From Bacteroidales bacterium (GTDB lineage Bacteria; Bacteroidota; Bacteroidia; Bacteroidales; Muribaculaceae): a stretch of DNA of 44,848 nt. The notes below the pieces were generated by a model, which saw only the letters and a program-made list of their open reading frames with translations, did no database searches and was not told where the DNA came from. The DNA lies in the NCBI GenBank assembly GCA_900766975.1, contig CAAFXO010000042.1, positions 1 to 44,848 of the forward strand, in the 5' to 3' direction. The translations under genes and the position numbers were made by a program. Numbering within the stretch: position 1 is the stretch's first letter; every line of letters begins with the position of its first letter. This document shows, in pieces, positions 1 to 7,739 of this stretch.

Positions 1-368
1 TGCGTCGTCCATGTCCAAGTGCACTTAGTTTTCAACTCTTCGAGTTCAGCTTTTGTTGGTAAGCGCCAACTGCCGCCCCACTTGGCACGCGCTACATCGT
101 AAGAGGAATTGCCGCCGATATTACCCATACTCTTGCCGTAGGTTTTGCTATTGTCCTCGGTATAGCTCGACTTTGTGGAAGTTTCGCCCCAGGCGTAGTA
201 GTCGCCATAGTCGGAGGGGGAGGAGGCGCCGACATTGCATGTTGCCCACTTGACGCTCAGACCGAGATCTACGTAATCGTGACCATTGCTTGTGCCGCTC
301 ACATCTTGTGCCGACAACATAAATAGCGGCAATATCACTGTCGCAGAAAGTAAAACCAATCGTTTCAT
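1..368 (-). CDS. FISUMP-domain exported protein, 3' part outside the window
   Basis: The gene runs leftward off the window edge, so only its first 122 codons are seen. It starts at the ATG at 368 (MKRLVLLSATVILPL), giving a signal peptide that should be cut after LSA, leaving Gln at +1. The rest follows the FISUMP pattern (Fibrobacter succinogenes major paralogous domain): VDLGLSVKWATCNVGA, YYAWGETSTKS, WGGSWRLPT and CTWTWTT. These blocks are nearly identical to the second FISUMP gene at 22558-23352, but the charged linker of that protein is absent here. FISUMP proteins are exported; their biochemical role is not established. The start is supported by a predicted promoter 35-68 nt upstream that the paralogue shares. 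Family assignment is firm; function is unknown. Confidence 0.85.
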   Translation of the reverse strand, partial: MKRLVLLSATVILPLFMLSAQDVSGTSNGHDYVDLGLSVKWATCNVGASSPSDYGDYYAWGETSTKSSYTEDNSKTYGKSMGNIGGNSSYDVARAKWGGSWRLPTKAELEELKTKCTWTWTT

Positions 369-402
369 ATTCACCATATTTTCAAGAAAAACATTTACCC
401 CA

Positions 403-436
403 CAAAAGTAAGAAAAAAATTGGCTTCGCAAGCAAA
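403..436 (-). promoter_or_regulatory. Predicted Bacteroidetes promoter for the first FISUMP gene
   Basis: On the minus strand a -7 element TACTTTTG (403-410) lies 22 nt downstream of TTTG (433-436). Spacing is slightly longer than the usual 19-21 nt. The same elements with the same spacing precede the paralogous gene (23388-23421), which supports function. Confidence 0.6.
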
Positions 437-470
437 AGCACAGACAATATTTTGCATCATCCCGACGGTA

Positions 471-490
471 GGGACGTGATACATCACGTC
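471..490. repeat. Palindrome GGACGTGATACATCACGTCC, copy 1
   Basis: Nine-base arms GGACGTGAT/ATCACGTCC separated by AC. The same palindrome, with matching flanks, lies at 23459-23478, again upstream of a FISUMP gene. It could be an operator or part of a duplicated unit. Confidence 0.6.
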
Positions 491-526
491 CACCCGCGAA
501 GCCCATCAGCCAAATCCGTGGTTACT

Positions 527-922
527 TTACAATAACTTTACGAACTCGGATGGCGTTAGAACCTTGATTGTTCTCGGATAGTGTTTCAAATTGCCGGTCA
601 CAAGGTAGGCGTCATCATTCGATAAAGAAACCTCGTAAAAGACTCTGTCATCTTCATCCTGGAAAGCAAGATCTGTATGTATCTGTTCTTCTTCCACACC
701 AAATGCCATGAAATATGAGATCAGACTATCCACTACACTTTCGGCCAAGTGAAACTTTTTTCGCTTCAGCACCTCTTCATATTCTCGAAGAATGGCTTTA
801 TTGTATATAAGCACAACCTCGCCATTCAATACAGCTCTAATCACGTGGATCGTAGCTGCCTCTGAATTCTTAGTTATCAGTGCAGATACAATCACGTTTG
901 TATCAATAACTGCGTAAATCAT
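527..922 (-). CDS. PIN-domain toxin of a type II toxin-antitoxin pair
   Basis: The 131-residue protein begins VIDTNVIVSAL, the N-terminal aspartate motif of PIN-domain ribonucleases (D7). It continues with a conserved acidic helix (REYEEVL, about 46-52) and an acidic D-E-D-D cluster before the C-terminal TGN. Length and motifs fit the 'putative toxin PIN family' (COG1569). Such toxins are Mg-dependent RNases held inactive by the cognate antitoxin. The start ATG overlaps the stop of the upstream RelB-like gene by 4 nt (ATGA-type overlap), so translational coupling is likely. Target RNA cannot be inferred. Confidence in PIN fold and TA role is high. Confidence 0.87.
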   Translation of the reverse strand: MIYAVIDTNVIVSALITKNSEAATIHVIRAVLNGEVVLIYNKAILREYEEVLKRKKFHLAESVVDSLISYFMAFGVEEEQIHTDLAFQDEDDRVFYEVSLSNDDAYLVTGNLKHYPRTIKVLTPSEFVKLL

Positions 923-1218
923 CTGAGGCTGTTTCTTGCTTCTTTAATTTCTCTGTTAATTTCGTCAAGCGTCATCTCAGACTCATCTCTTTGTTCAGCT
1001 TGGGCTCGAGCCGCATTAAAAGATGCAAGAGCTTTCTCCCTTAAGTCTTCAAGAGAGTCTGTTGCAGAAATGACAAAAGGTATACTGCGACTTCTTATCA
1101 CCTGTTTGATGAAAATATTAATCGCCGTATTTGCACTCATGCCAAACTGCTGGCAAAGCTTGTCAAACTGATATTTTATGTTAGAATCCATACGGACTGT
1201 CATAGCAGATTGCGACAT
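919..1218 (-). CDS. RelB/DinJ-family antitoxin
   Basis: From the preferred start at 1218 (MSQSAMTVRMDSNIKYQFDK) the protein has 99 residues. The N-terminal part is a ribbon-helix-helix DNA-binding domain of RelB/DinJ type: a TVRMD strand, then a helix, 'FGMSANTAINIFIKQVI', and 'IPF'. The C-terminal half is charged and probably disordered, as expected for a toxin-neutralising tail. An in-frame ATG at 1248 would add ten residues (MSLCHHNNKN) that do not resemble the family, so the internal start is chosen. It is the first gene of a two-gene operon with the PIN toxin, and RelB proteins normally repress their own promoter; here that would be the element at 1271-1302. Confidence 0.85.
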   Translation of the reverse strand: MSQSAMTVRMDSNIKYQFDKLCQQFGMSANTAINIFIKQVIRSRSIPFVISATDSLEDLREKALASFNAARAQAEQRDESEMTLDEINREIKEARNSLR

Positions 1219-1270
1219 ATTTTTGTTATTATGGTGGCATAATGACACCGGATTACACTCTATATGATGG

Positions 1271-1302
1271 CAAAAATAGCATAAAATATCGAAATATCCA
1301 AA
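1271..1302 (-). promoter_or_regulatory. Predicted promoter of the toxin-antitoxin operon
   Basis: Minus strand: -33 TTTG (1299-1302), 20 nt spacer, -7 TATTTTTG (1271-1278). This fits the Bacteroidetes consensus and places the transcript start about 45 nt before the antitoxin ATG at 1218. Confidence 0.7.
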
Positions 1303-1350
1303 TATAACACCTCAAAAGCAACAAATAAATCTGATAGTTATATCTTCTCG

Positions 1351-1537
1351 TGTCCGGATGGAAAGATCCGTGTAAATCCGCTTAATCCGTGGTTCACTCC
1401 AAAGGAATCCATATCGGCGGAGTTTCAGTATAATCAGGTCAATCAGTAGACAACACTAACTGAAGTTTATGCTCTTCGAGCATCGATGTTATTTTCAACC
1501 TCAGATCTTACTGATTTTACTGATGTGGGTATTGTGG
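1351..1537. repeat. Interspersed non-coding repeat, copy 1
   Basis: This AT-rich stretch fills most of the gene-free interval 1249-1569. It shares long blocks with 3434-3548, 22177-22411 and 23478-23760: 'AATCCGCTTAATCCGTGG', 'AATCAGGTCAATCAGTAGAC', a TGCTCTTCGAGCA mini-hairpin and 'TTTTACTGATTTTACTGAT'. No reading frame is conserved between copies. Confidence 0.65.
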
Positions 1538-1569
1538 GTGGTGTAGGTCGAATCGAATCGGGACGATAA

Positions 1570-3024
1570 TTATGAAAACAGGTCATCGGCTGTGATTTGT
1601 CCGTTTACCTTGCGGGCGTACATATTGTTTAGGAGCCCGAAGGGGGTTATATATACTTGCGAAATGGACTTGCGACTATTCGTCACTTTGCGGAATGTGC
1701 GCAATCTTTGCTCTACTCGCGCGGCGTATGCCTTGGTAATCTCATATTCGCTATCGCAATATTTCATCTCGCAGATAGAGATGGTGCGGTCGTTACGATC
1801 GATCAGTAGATCGATCTGAGCACCGGTCTTGAGGTCTTCATCCCCTTCCGGATCGGCTACGATAGCGGCTGAAGGACGATACGACCAGCTATATGCTGAA
1901 TGATATACACCATTGATACCCAAGACTTTGACTATATTGTCGATATGATGCAGACATACAGTCTCAAAGGCATATCCCGACCATGCCCGATGCTCCGGCC
2001 TGCCGATTAGATGCAACCAATAATCATTACCATAATAGCCGCGCCCCCTCATGAAATGAAGATGGAAGAGTGAGAATTGGTCGATAAGTTGATACATCAC
2101 ATCTTTCTTGTTCTTGCCCAAAGGGTAGAATGATCGGATGAAGCCACACGATTCCAATTCTTTAAGAAGGGTAGAGAAGTTGCCATTGTCGGACATCTTG
2201 ACCTTGGCGAGGAGGTCAGTACGAGTCATGCCTCTACGAGAGTCGCTGAGAGCATGGATCACAGCCACATGATGTTCCGAACGCTTAAATAGCGAGCGAT
2301 ACAATTTAGGGAACTCTTCGGTGAGTTCACCCCCTTCGGTGAAGCAAAGTCGGTTGATATTCTCCGCCACACTCTGATCTTTCTCGAAGAGGGAGAGGTA
2401 GTATGCCACTCCTCCGACAGCCATATAGCAATCGATCATCTCCGGGCGCTCGTAGTTGAAGCCCCGGCTTTTGAAGTAGAGTTCCATCTCCTGAAGGGTG
2501 AAGGGTGAAATCATCATCTGATGAGTCACACGATTGTGGAGACCTCCACGGGCGTTGATTAACTTATTGAGCATCCACGAAGTCGCCGAACCGCAGACGA
2601 TCAGTTTGATGTCGCGACGATAGTATGCCCAATTATTCCAGAAATGCTCCAGTGCTCCCAAGAAACCTGATCGCGGCGTGTCAAGCCAGGGGAGTTCGTC
2701 GATGAAGATGATTTTTGGTCCCCTTTTCGATTTCTCTAAATGAAGTGAGAGGAGGCGAAACGCCTCTGTCCAGTTCTTCGGCACACTGTCTTCGGAGAAG
2801 GCATCAGCAAGAGCGTAAGAGAAGTTGAGCAGTTGCTCTTTGAGTAAAGCATTCTCCCGACCTGTCATGCGGAATGTAAACTTCCCCTCCAACATTTCCT
2901 TGACAAGAAATGTCTTTCCCACACGCCGTCTGCCATAGATAGCGATAAACTCCGATTGAGGCGAAGCGACATATTGCTTTAAGAGAAGCATCTCCTTGTG
3001 TCGACCGACAATAGCTTCTTTCAT
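1570..3024 (-). CDS. AAA ATPase with C-terminal DUF234 domain
   Basis: The 484-residue protein is an 'archaeal-type' P-loop ATPase (ATPase_2 plus DUF234). Walker A is GRRRVGKT at residues 31-38; Walker B is IIFIDE at about 105-110, followed by LPWLD. The middle has a winged-helix-like segment (about 260-310), and the C-terminal third contains 'QIDLLIDRNDRTISICEMKY', which resembles the restriction-endonuclease-like core seen in DUF234 proteins. Members are common and often multi-copy in Bacteroidales genomes; their cellular role is not established, and links to mobile DNA or defence are only suggestions. It stands alone, leftward, with three tandem palindromes directly upstream, one overlapping the predicted promoter. 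Family certain, function unknown. Confidence 0.85.
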   Translation of the reverse strand: MKEAIVGRHKEMLLLKQYVASPQSEFIAIYGRRRVGKTFLVKEMLEGKFTFRMTGRENALLKEQLLNFSYALADAFSEDSVPKNWTEAFRLLSLHLEKSKRGPKIIFIDELPWLDTPRSGFLGALEHFWNNWAYYRRDIKLIVCGSATSWMLNKLINARGGLHNRVTHQMMISPFTLQEMELYFKSRGFNYERPEMIDCYMAVGGVAYYLSLFEKDQSVAENINRLCFTEGGELTEEFPKLYRSLFKRSEHHVAVIHALSDSRRGMTRTDLLAKVKMSDNGNFSTLLKELESCGFIRSFYPLGKNKKDVMYQLIDQFSLFHLHFMRGRGYYGNDYWLHLIGRPEHRAWSGYAFETVCLHHIDNIVKVLGINGVYHSAYSWSYRPSAAIVADPEGDEDLKTGAQIDLLIDRNDRTISICEMKYCDSEYEITKAYAARVEQRLRTFRKVTNSRKSISQVYITPFGLLNNMYARKVNGQITADDLFS

Positions 3025-3048
3025 AAACGGATCAATTTAAAAACGGCG

Positions 3049-3080
3049 GAAAGTTAATAAAAAATCACGATTCCGCCAAA
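3049..3080 (-). promoter_or_regulatory. Predicted promoter of the ATPase gene, overlapping a palindrome
   Basis: Minus strand: TAACTTTC (3049-3056, one mismatch to TAnnTTTG), a 20-nt spacer, and TTTG (3077-3080). The TTTG lies inside the first palindrome, so a protein bound there would compete with RNA polymerase. Confidence 0.5.
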
Positions 3081-3215
3081 TTTCAGCATTGAAACTTGGC
3101 GGAATCGAGGTATTTTGGGTACGATTCCGCCAGATTTCAGCATCGAAACTTGGCGGAATCGAGATGTTTTAGGTACGATTCCGCCAAATTTCAGCATCCA
3201 TACTTGGCGGAATCC
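3068..3215. repeat. Three tandem 40-bp palindromic units, 54-bp period
   Basis: Units lie at 3068-3107, 3122-3161 and 3176-3215. Unit 1 has perfect 12-bp arms, CGATTCCGCCAA and TTGGCGGAATCG, around a 16-nt centre that itself has TTTCA/TGAAA dyad symmetry. Units 2 and 3 carry one or a few changes. The 14-nt spacers are related (consensus AKRTWTTTTRGGTA). They sit directly upstream of the ATPase gene. Confidence 0.85.
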
Positions 3216-3433
3216 TGAGTATTTTAGGGTATGCTTTTTCAGTCCTATCCCTCTCAGCCAAAGATGCAGCCGGCTCTGCATATCGGTGCAACGACCAATT
3301 AAATGCAGCCCCAAAGGGATTTACGAACCAAGGAGCTATGTCCTAAATTGTAGCATTTCTTTTAATTTCAGTTTTTTTTAGCCATAACAAATTAAATTTT
3401 CTGCAAAGTTAAAATTATCAATTAGGAGATAGG

Positions 3434-3548
3434 AGCTTCAGTCAAATCAGGTCAATCAGTAGACAACACTAAAATGAAGTTTTATGCTCTTCGAGCATCG
3501 GCGTTATTTTTATTTTATCAACTGATGAACAGGATTTTACTGAAATTT
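3434..3548. repeat. Interspersed non-coding repeat, copy 2
   Basis: It has the same blocks as copy 1: 'AATCAGGTCAATCAGTAGAC', a GCTCTTCGAGC hairpin, then 'AACTGATGAACAGGATTTTA'. It lies in the gene-free interval 3025-3709. The rest of that interval (3216-3433) shows no gene. Confidence 0.65.
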
Positions 3549-3610
3549 ATGGAATGTTTTCTTGTGAATTCAAATAGGCTATAATTTTTTCAGTTGTCAT
3601 TATATCCAAT

Positions 3611-3641
3611 TTAGAGCGCGTTTCCTGGGGAACGCGCTCTA
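3611..3641. repeat. Dispersed boundary motif, inverted pair forming a hairpin
   Basis: A forward copy TTAGAGCGCGTTTCC (3611-3625, one extra T) faces a reverse copy GGAACGCGCTCTA (3629-3641). Together they form a stem of at least 9 bp plus TTCC/GGAA. It lies about 70 nt past the stop of the leftward gene ending at 3710. Confidence 0.8.
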
Positions 3642-3647
3642 TAATTA

Positions 3648-3682
3648 AGGGGGTGCGCCGCCAAGGCGTACCCCCTCTTTTT
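3648..3682. terminator. Strong hairpin with T-run
   Basis: A 12-bp stem (3648-3659 with 3665-3676, one G-T pair) encloses a 5-nt loop, GCCAA. TTTTT follows on the plus strand (3678-3682). It lies 34 nt beyond the stop of the leftward pseudogene, but the T-run points the other way, so its direction of action is uncertain. Confidence 0.55.
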
Positions 3683-3709
3683 GAATCTTGTAATGATTCG
3701 GTTTGCTGA

Positions 3710-6120
3710 TTACTTAACCACAATTTTTTTACCGTTGATGATATATATGCCTGTAGGTAGTGAGTTAAGATCTTCAACAGAGGCAGCACGCTTCACGCAG
3801 ATGCCTTGCATGTTGTATACATCTCCGGTAGATGCCTTATCGCTGATCACATTCTCTACACCGGATAAGATGCCGCTGTATTCGCCTGTGCCATCTACAG
3901 CCATCTCTTTGAGCTTGATACCCCAGCCGGCGTTCCATGCTTCTTCTGTAGCAAGCACAATCTTCTTGGCTATGTAGGGTGTGAAGTTCTCTTTATAGAA
4001 GTTCTTATAGGCTGTCACGCCTGCTCCACCTTCGCCATCTTCTACTACGAGTGTTTCATAGGCCTTGACCTCACGAAGGATCTCACTGTTAGAATCGGCA
4101 AAGTCAGCGTATAGTGTATTTCTTGGCAGAAGCACCTTCCCAAACCAAGCGGATAGCCTCAACCACCATGTTCTTCTCAAACTCTACCACAACACCATGC
4201 TCATGAGTTTCGCCGCAGTTCCATTCCACCTGAGTGCCGATGTTGCCATCGAATGCAGCCGCAAGGTCTTGTGTATCATTTGCATTGTAGTTGGTAGCGG
4301 TATAAGTGAAGCCGCTGTCAGAGTCTGTCATGGTCTTACAATCTGTAGACTCGAAGCAACGGATCACTTTCTCTACGTATGCATCTTTGCAAGTGGCTTT
4401 GAGAGTGCCTACACCCTTGTCGGTAGCAGTAATGGTAATACCCTCAAAATTAAACGAATCGCCATCCATAGTGAGTGTAACAGCATAGTCATCGCCAAGG
4501 AGATAGTGTCCGTTATTGTCGAAAGCGTATGCTGATGTAAGGGTTGCCTTATCGCCGACCTTCAATTCGGTGTTGCTGAGTTCAAGATTGATCGATGACA
4601 ATTCGCCGTAAGAGGGAGCCTCATTCTCAGCGCCGGTGGTATAGCCATTGACATCGATACGCGAAGCGCCACCATCGTATGCAATGTAGAAATAGAGCCA
4701 GCCGATGCTGTGATTGTCGGGATAAGTGGTATCGGTAGTGATGCTCCACTTGCCGTCAGCCACACTCATATCCTTATATTCGAACTTATAGTCATTGCTT
4801 GAGATAGTAATCTTGGGCACCAAACCTACGATCTTTGTCGCATCGCCATGAGGAGTAGCCTCAACGGTGATGGTCTGATCCACATTATAAGTCACCTTAG
4901 TTTCGATCGAAACAGGGATGTTACGACGCATAGTAGCGGCATCCTCACCGGCGAGATAAGCGTTATTGATCTTGCCATCGGCGATAGCATACCAAGAGAT
5001 TGCAGTAGCGCCATCGCGCATAGTAGTGAATGTTACATCCTTCACCTTGCTTTCATACACCACACCCTCGAGAGTGGCAACAGCCTTAAACTGATAAGTG
5101 TAAGAAGTATTGGGAGTCAGGTCAGAGAGAACAAGTGGAGAGCTCTCGAGGAGAGTAAACGACTCGGCGGTAGCCTCCTTATAGTATACAGCGACAGTAG
5201 CACCGGACAATTCGGCGGGAGTAGTAACGCTGTAAGAGAGAGTAGCCTGAGTAGCAGTAATCTCATCAGTCGAAACAGTGATGTTCGGAACTGCTGCGGG
5301 TGCCTCGTTGGCAAGACCATAGAGATAGTCGGTGATGTCATAACGTGCCGCGCCGCCTGCGTATGGAATGTAGAAGAAGAGATCGCCTGACCATTCGCCA
5401 AGAGTAAAAGAGCCGGTGCCGTTGGCAGTATAGGGGTATGTGTCGACAGTAGCAGCGTCTGTATTTTCGCTGAAGGTGAAATATTTACCAGCTATATTGA
5501 TCTGACGATTATCTACTCCTTCAGTACCTTCCGGAGCAGTAATATCTGCTTTACATGTAAGTGATCCGTCGCTTTCCGCTATCAGCATATAGTTGTAAAT
5601 GAAGCCATCATGTTCCACATTACCATAGAACTTATTGCCATACTTATAGAGACCTCCGGTCATAAACGAAACTTCCTTCTCGGAGACATACTCTTCACCA
5701 TTGAGAGTAGCCACAGCCTTGATCACATAAGTATAACCGGTCTTTTCAGCCAGTCCGGTCAATGAGATCGGGCTCCCTGTCGCAAGTGTATATTCAGCGG
5801 CAGATTTCTCCTTATAATAGACGGCAACTTCAGCCCCCGCAAGCGCAGTGGGGAGTGTTATGCTATATGTGAGATCGGCTGATGTCTCCTCTATATTAGT
5901 AGCCTCTACGGCTATGATGGGAGAGGCTTGGATCTCTTCAAAGCGAATATTGCGAAATGATATCGATTTTCCTGCCCAGCCGGCGCCACCCACCGGGGCA
6001 AAGCAATACATATTATTGCCGGAGGTGACAAGTGAGAAGAAATCATTGAATGTATCCTTAACATTAAGTGACACCTCTTCCCAATTCCCGGTGCAAGGGA
6101 TGTCGATGTTAGGCTGAGAG
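3710..6120 (-). pseudogene. Exported FN3/discoidin-like protein, 5'-truncated and frameshifted
   Basis: The reading frame is open from about 6150 leftward but has no signal peptide or credible start; the only early candidate is a GTG at 6074. Two homologous units follow, each an FN3-like segment ('VAVYYKE', 'TYQFKAVATL') plus a 'YNYMLIAESDGSL'-type module. Then come a Big-like segment and an F5/8 type C (discoidin-like) domain. At about 4115 the frame ends in a TGA just after 'EGASAKKYT'. The sequence resumes at once in another frame as 'LYADFADSNSEILREV' and ends in a type IX-like sorting domain ('GDVYNMQGICVK', 'LPTGIYIINGKKIVVK'). A one-base loss (or two-base gain) explains the break. The right end abuts another truncated gene at about 6121. 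Either genuine decay or an assembly error is possible. Confidence 0.75.
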
Positions 6121-7644
6121 GTGGCGGGATATTCCGATATCGGTGGACATTTCCTTCAGGACAATAATGGCAATATATGGATAAGTCACTGGCTAAAAGG
6201 AATATACTGTCTCACCATCGATCCGACTAATTGTAAAATCACGGCTTCGCAGTTCTATAATAAAGAGAGTGGGTTCCCCACCAACCACAATATCTCAGTG
6301 GCAGATATCGATGGGAATCTGATCTTTAGTTCTGATGGTGGCTTTATGCGCTTCGATGGCAAGAATTTCAATTATGATTCGGATCTCGGAAGGATGTTTG
6401 CCGTCTATGGCCCGGCACGTCTCATCCAGGCGCCCAACCGCGATATTTGGTGTATCGCCGAACATAAACTGTCGGTAGCTTCCAAGTCGGCTTCAGGTGG
6501 GACGGTGGTCGATTCGGTATCTTATTCTTCGATCTCGCCTCATCTGATACCCGGTTTTGAGCACCTGAATTTCATCTCTGATCATCATCTGATCGTGTCG
6601 TCGCAAGATGGTTTTTTCGACGTGAATCTTCAACGTAGCGCCAAGCAGGTGAAAGCTCCCAAGGTGATCATCGACCGTATCTATACCAATAGCGATTCCC
6701 TCTTGATGAGTGCCGGATTCGATGGGGTAATCAACCCTCTGAATATCGAATATGCCTGCAATTCGCTCCGCTTTGAGTTCGTATCGCCGGAGTATAGCGA
6801 TGAGGAGGTGATGGAGTATAGTTATTATTTGGAGAATTATGATCCGGTGTGGAGTGCTTATTCCCACAATACGTCGAAGGAGTATACCAAACTTCGGGAG
6901 GGGAATTATATCCTGCATGTCAGAGCTCGCGATATGTTGACACGTGCCACCTCCGAGTGCACTCTGAGATTCACGATCCGTTCCCCGTGGTATCGGTCGA
7001 CTATCTCCTATATCCTCTATGCCATCATTACGGCACTCGTGTTGATAGCCATTTACTTCTATGGGCGTCGGCAGATACGCCGACAGCAGAAGCGCATCAG
7101 CGATCGCAAGGAGGCTGAGCTGGAGGAGATGAGACGAAAGGCGCAGGAGGAGGCACTCCAGAAGGATTATAAGATCGCCGAACTCAAGGGACAACAGCTT
7201 GAGCAGGATATCATGCATAAGGCGGAGGAACTCTCCAATCTGACCATGAATGTGGCGCGTAAGAATGAGATGCTCTTGGAGATCTCGACACAGCTCAAGA
7301 AGATCCAGCAGACACAGTCGCAGACGGAGTCTAATCGTCGCATCTCGCGCCTTTTGGACCTAATCCGCCAGAACATCAGCCATGACGATGATTGGCGCAA
7401 TTTCATCCATAACTTCGATGCCGCCTACGAGGGGTTCTCCAAGAAGTTGCTCGCCAAGCATCCCGACCTGACCATGACCGAACTGCGTGTATGCTGTTAC
7501 CTCAAGATGGGACTCTCGAGCAAGGATATCGCTCCCCTCTTCAATATCTCCTTCCGCAGCGTCGAAATGACCCGCTATCGCATCCGCAAAAAGCTCAACC
7601 TCGAACGCCCCGACAAACTAATAGACTACCTCCGCCAGTTCTAG
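6121..7644 (+). pseudogene. Propeller/Y_Y_Y sensor with C-terminal HTH, 5'-truncated
   Basis: The frame opens at a stop at 6115-6117 and begins mid-domain ('FLQDNNGNIWISHWLKGIY', a two-component-regulator propeller blade), so the N-terminal signal sequence and most blades are missing. What remains is a Y_Y_Y domain (about 225-287, 'YSYYLENYDPVWSAY'), one membrane helix (295-315), a long coiled coil (318-400) and a LuxR-like helix-turn-helix (450-495, 'MTELRVCCYLKMGLSSKDIA'). Intact homologues sense periplasmic ligands and control nearby export or polysaccharide genes. It sits just upstream of a second membrane-anchored HTH protein. The stop TAG is the first three bases of a dispersed boundary motif. 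Classed as a pseudogene because of the missing start; the C-terminal part could still be expressed. Confidence 0.75.
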
Positions 7645-7654
7645 AGCGCGTTCC
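7642..7654 (+). repeat. Dispersed boundary motif
   Basis: TAGAGCGCGTTCC; its TAG is the stop codon of the preceding gene. Confidence 0.8.
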
Positions 7655-7660
7655 TGATTT

Positions 7661-7692
7661 TTTGTCTTTTCAACATAGTTTGCTTAACTTTG
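7661..7692 (+). promoter_or_regulatory. Predicted promoter of the TPR-HTH regulator
   Basis: TTTG (7661-7664), a 20-nt spacer and TAACTTTG (7685-7692) match the Bacteroidetes consensus fully. The transcript would start about 40 nt before the ATG at 7740. Confidence 0.75.
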
Positions 7693-7739
7693 CATAAAAA
7701 TTCGGAGAAACCGCTGCTTGCTGTTTATTAATAATTGTG

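Noticed and set aside
3068..3215. Tandem palindromes as a CRISPR array
   Set aside because: Only three units, near-identical 14-nt spacers, and no cas genes.
3054..3314. Minus-strand open frame of 86 codons with repeating FRQVSMLKFGGIV peptides
   Set aside because: It is the translation of the tandem palindromes; the 54-bp period happens to be a multiple of three. No signal, start context or conserved domain.
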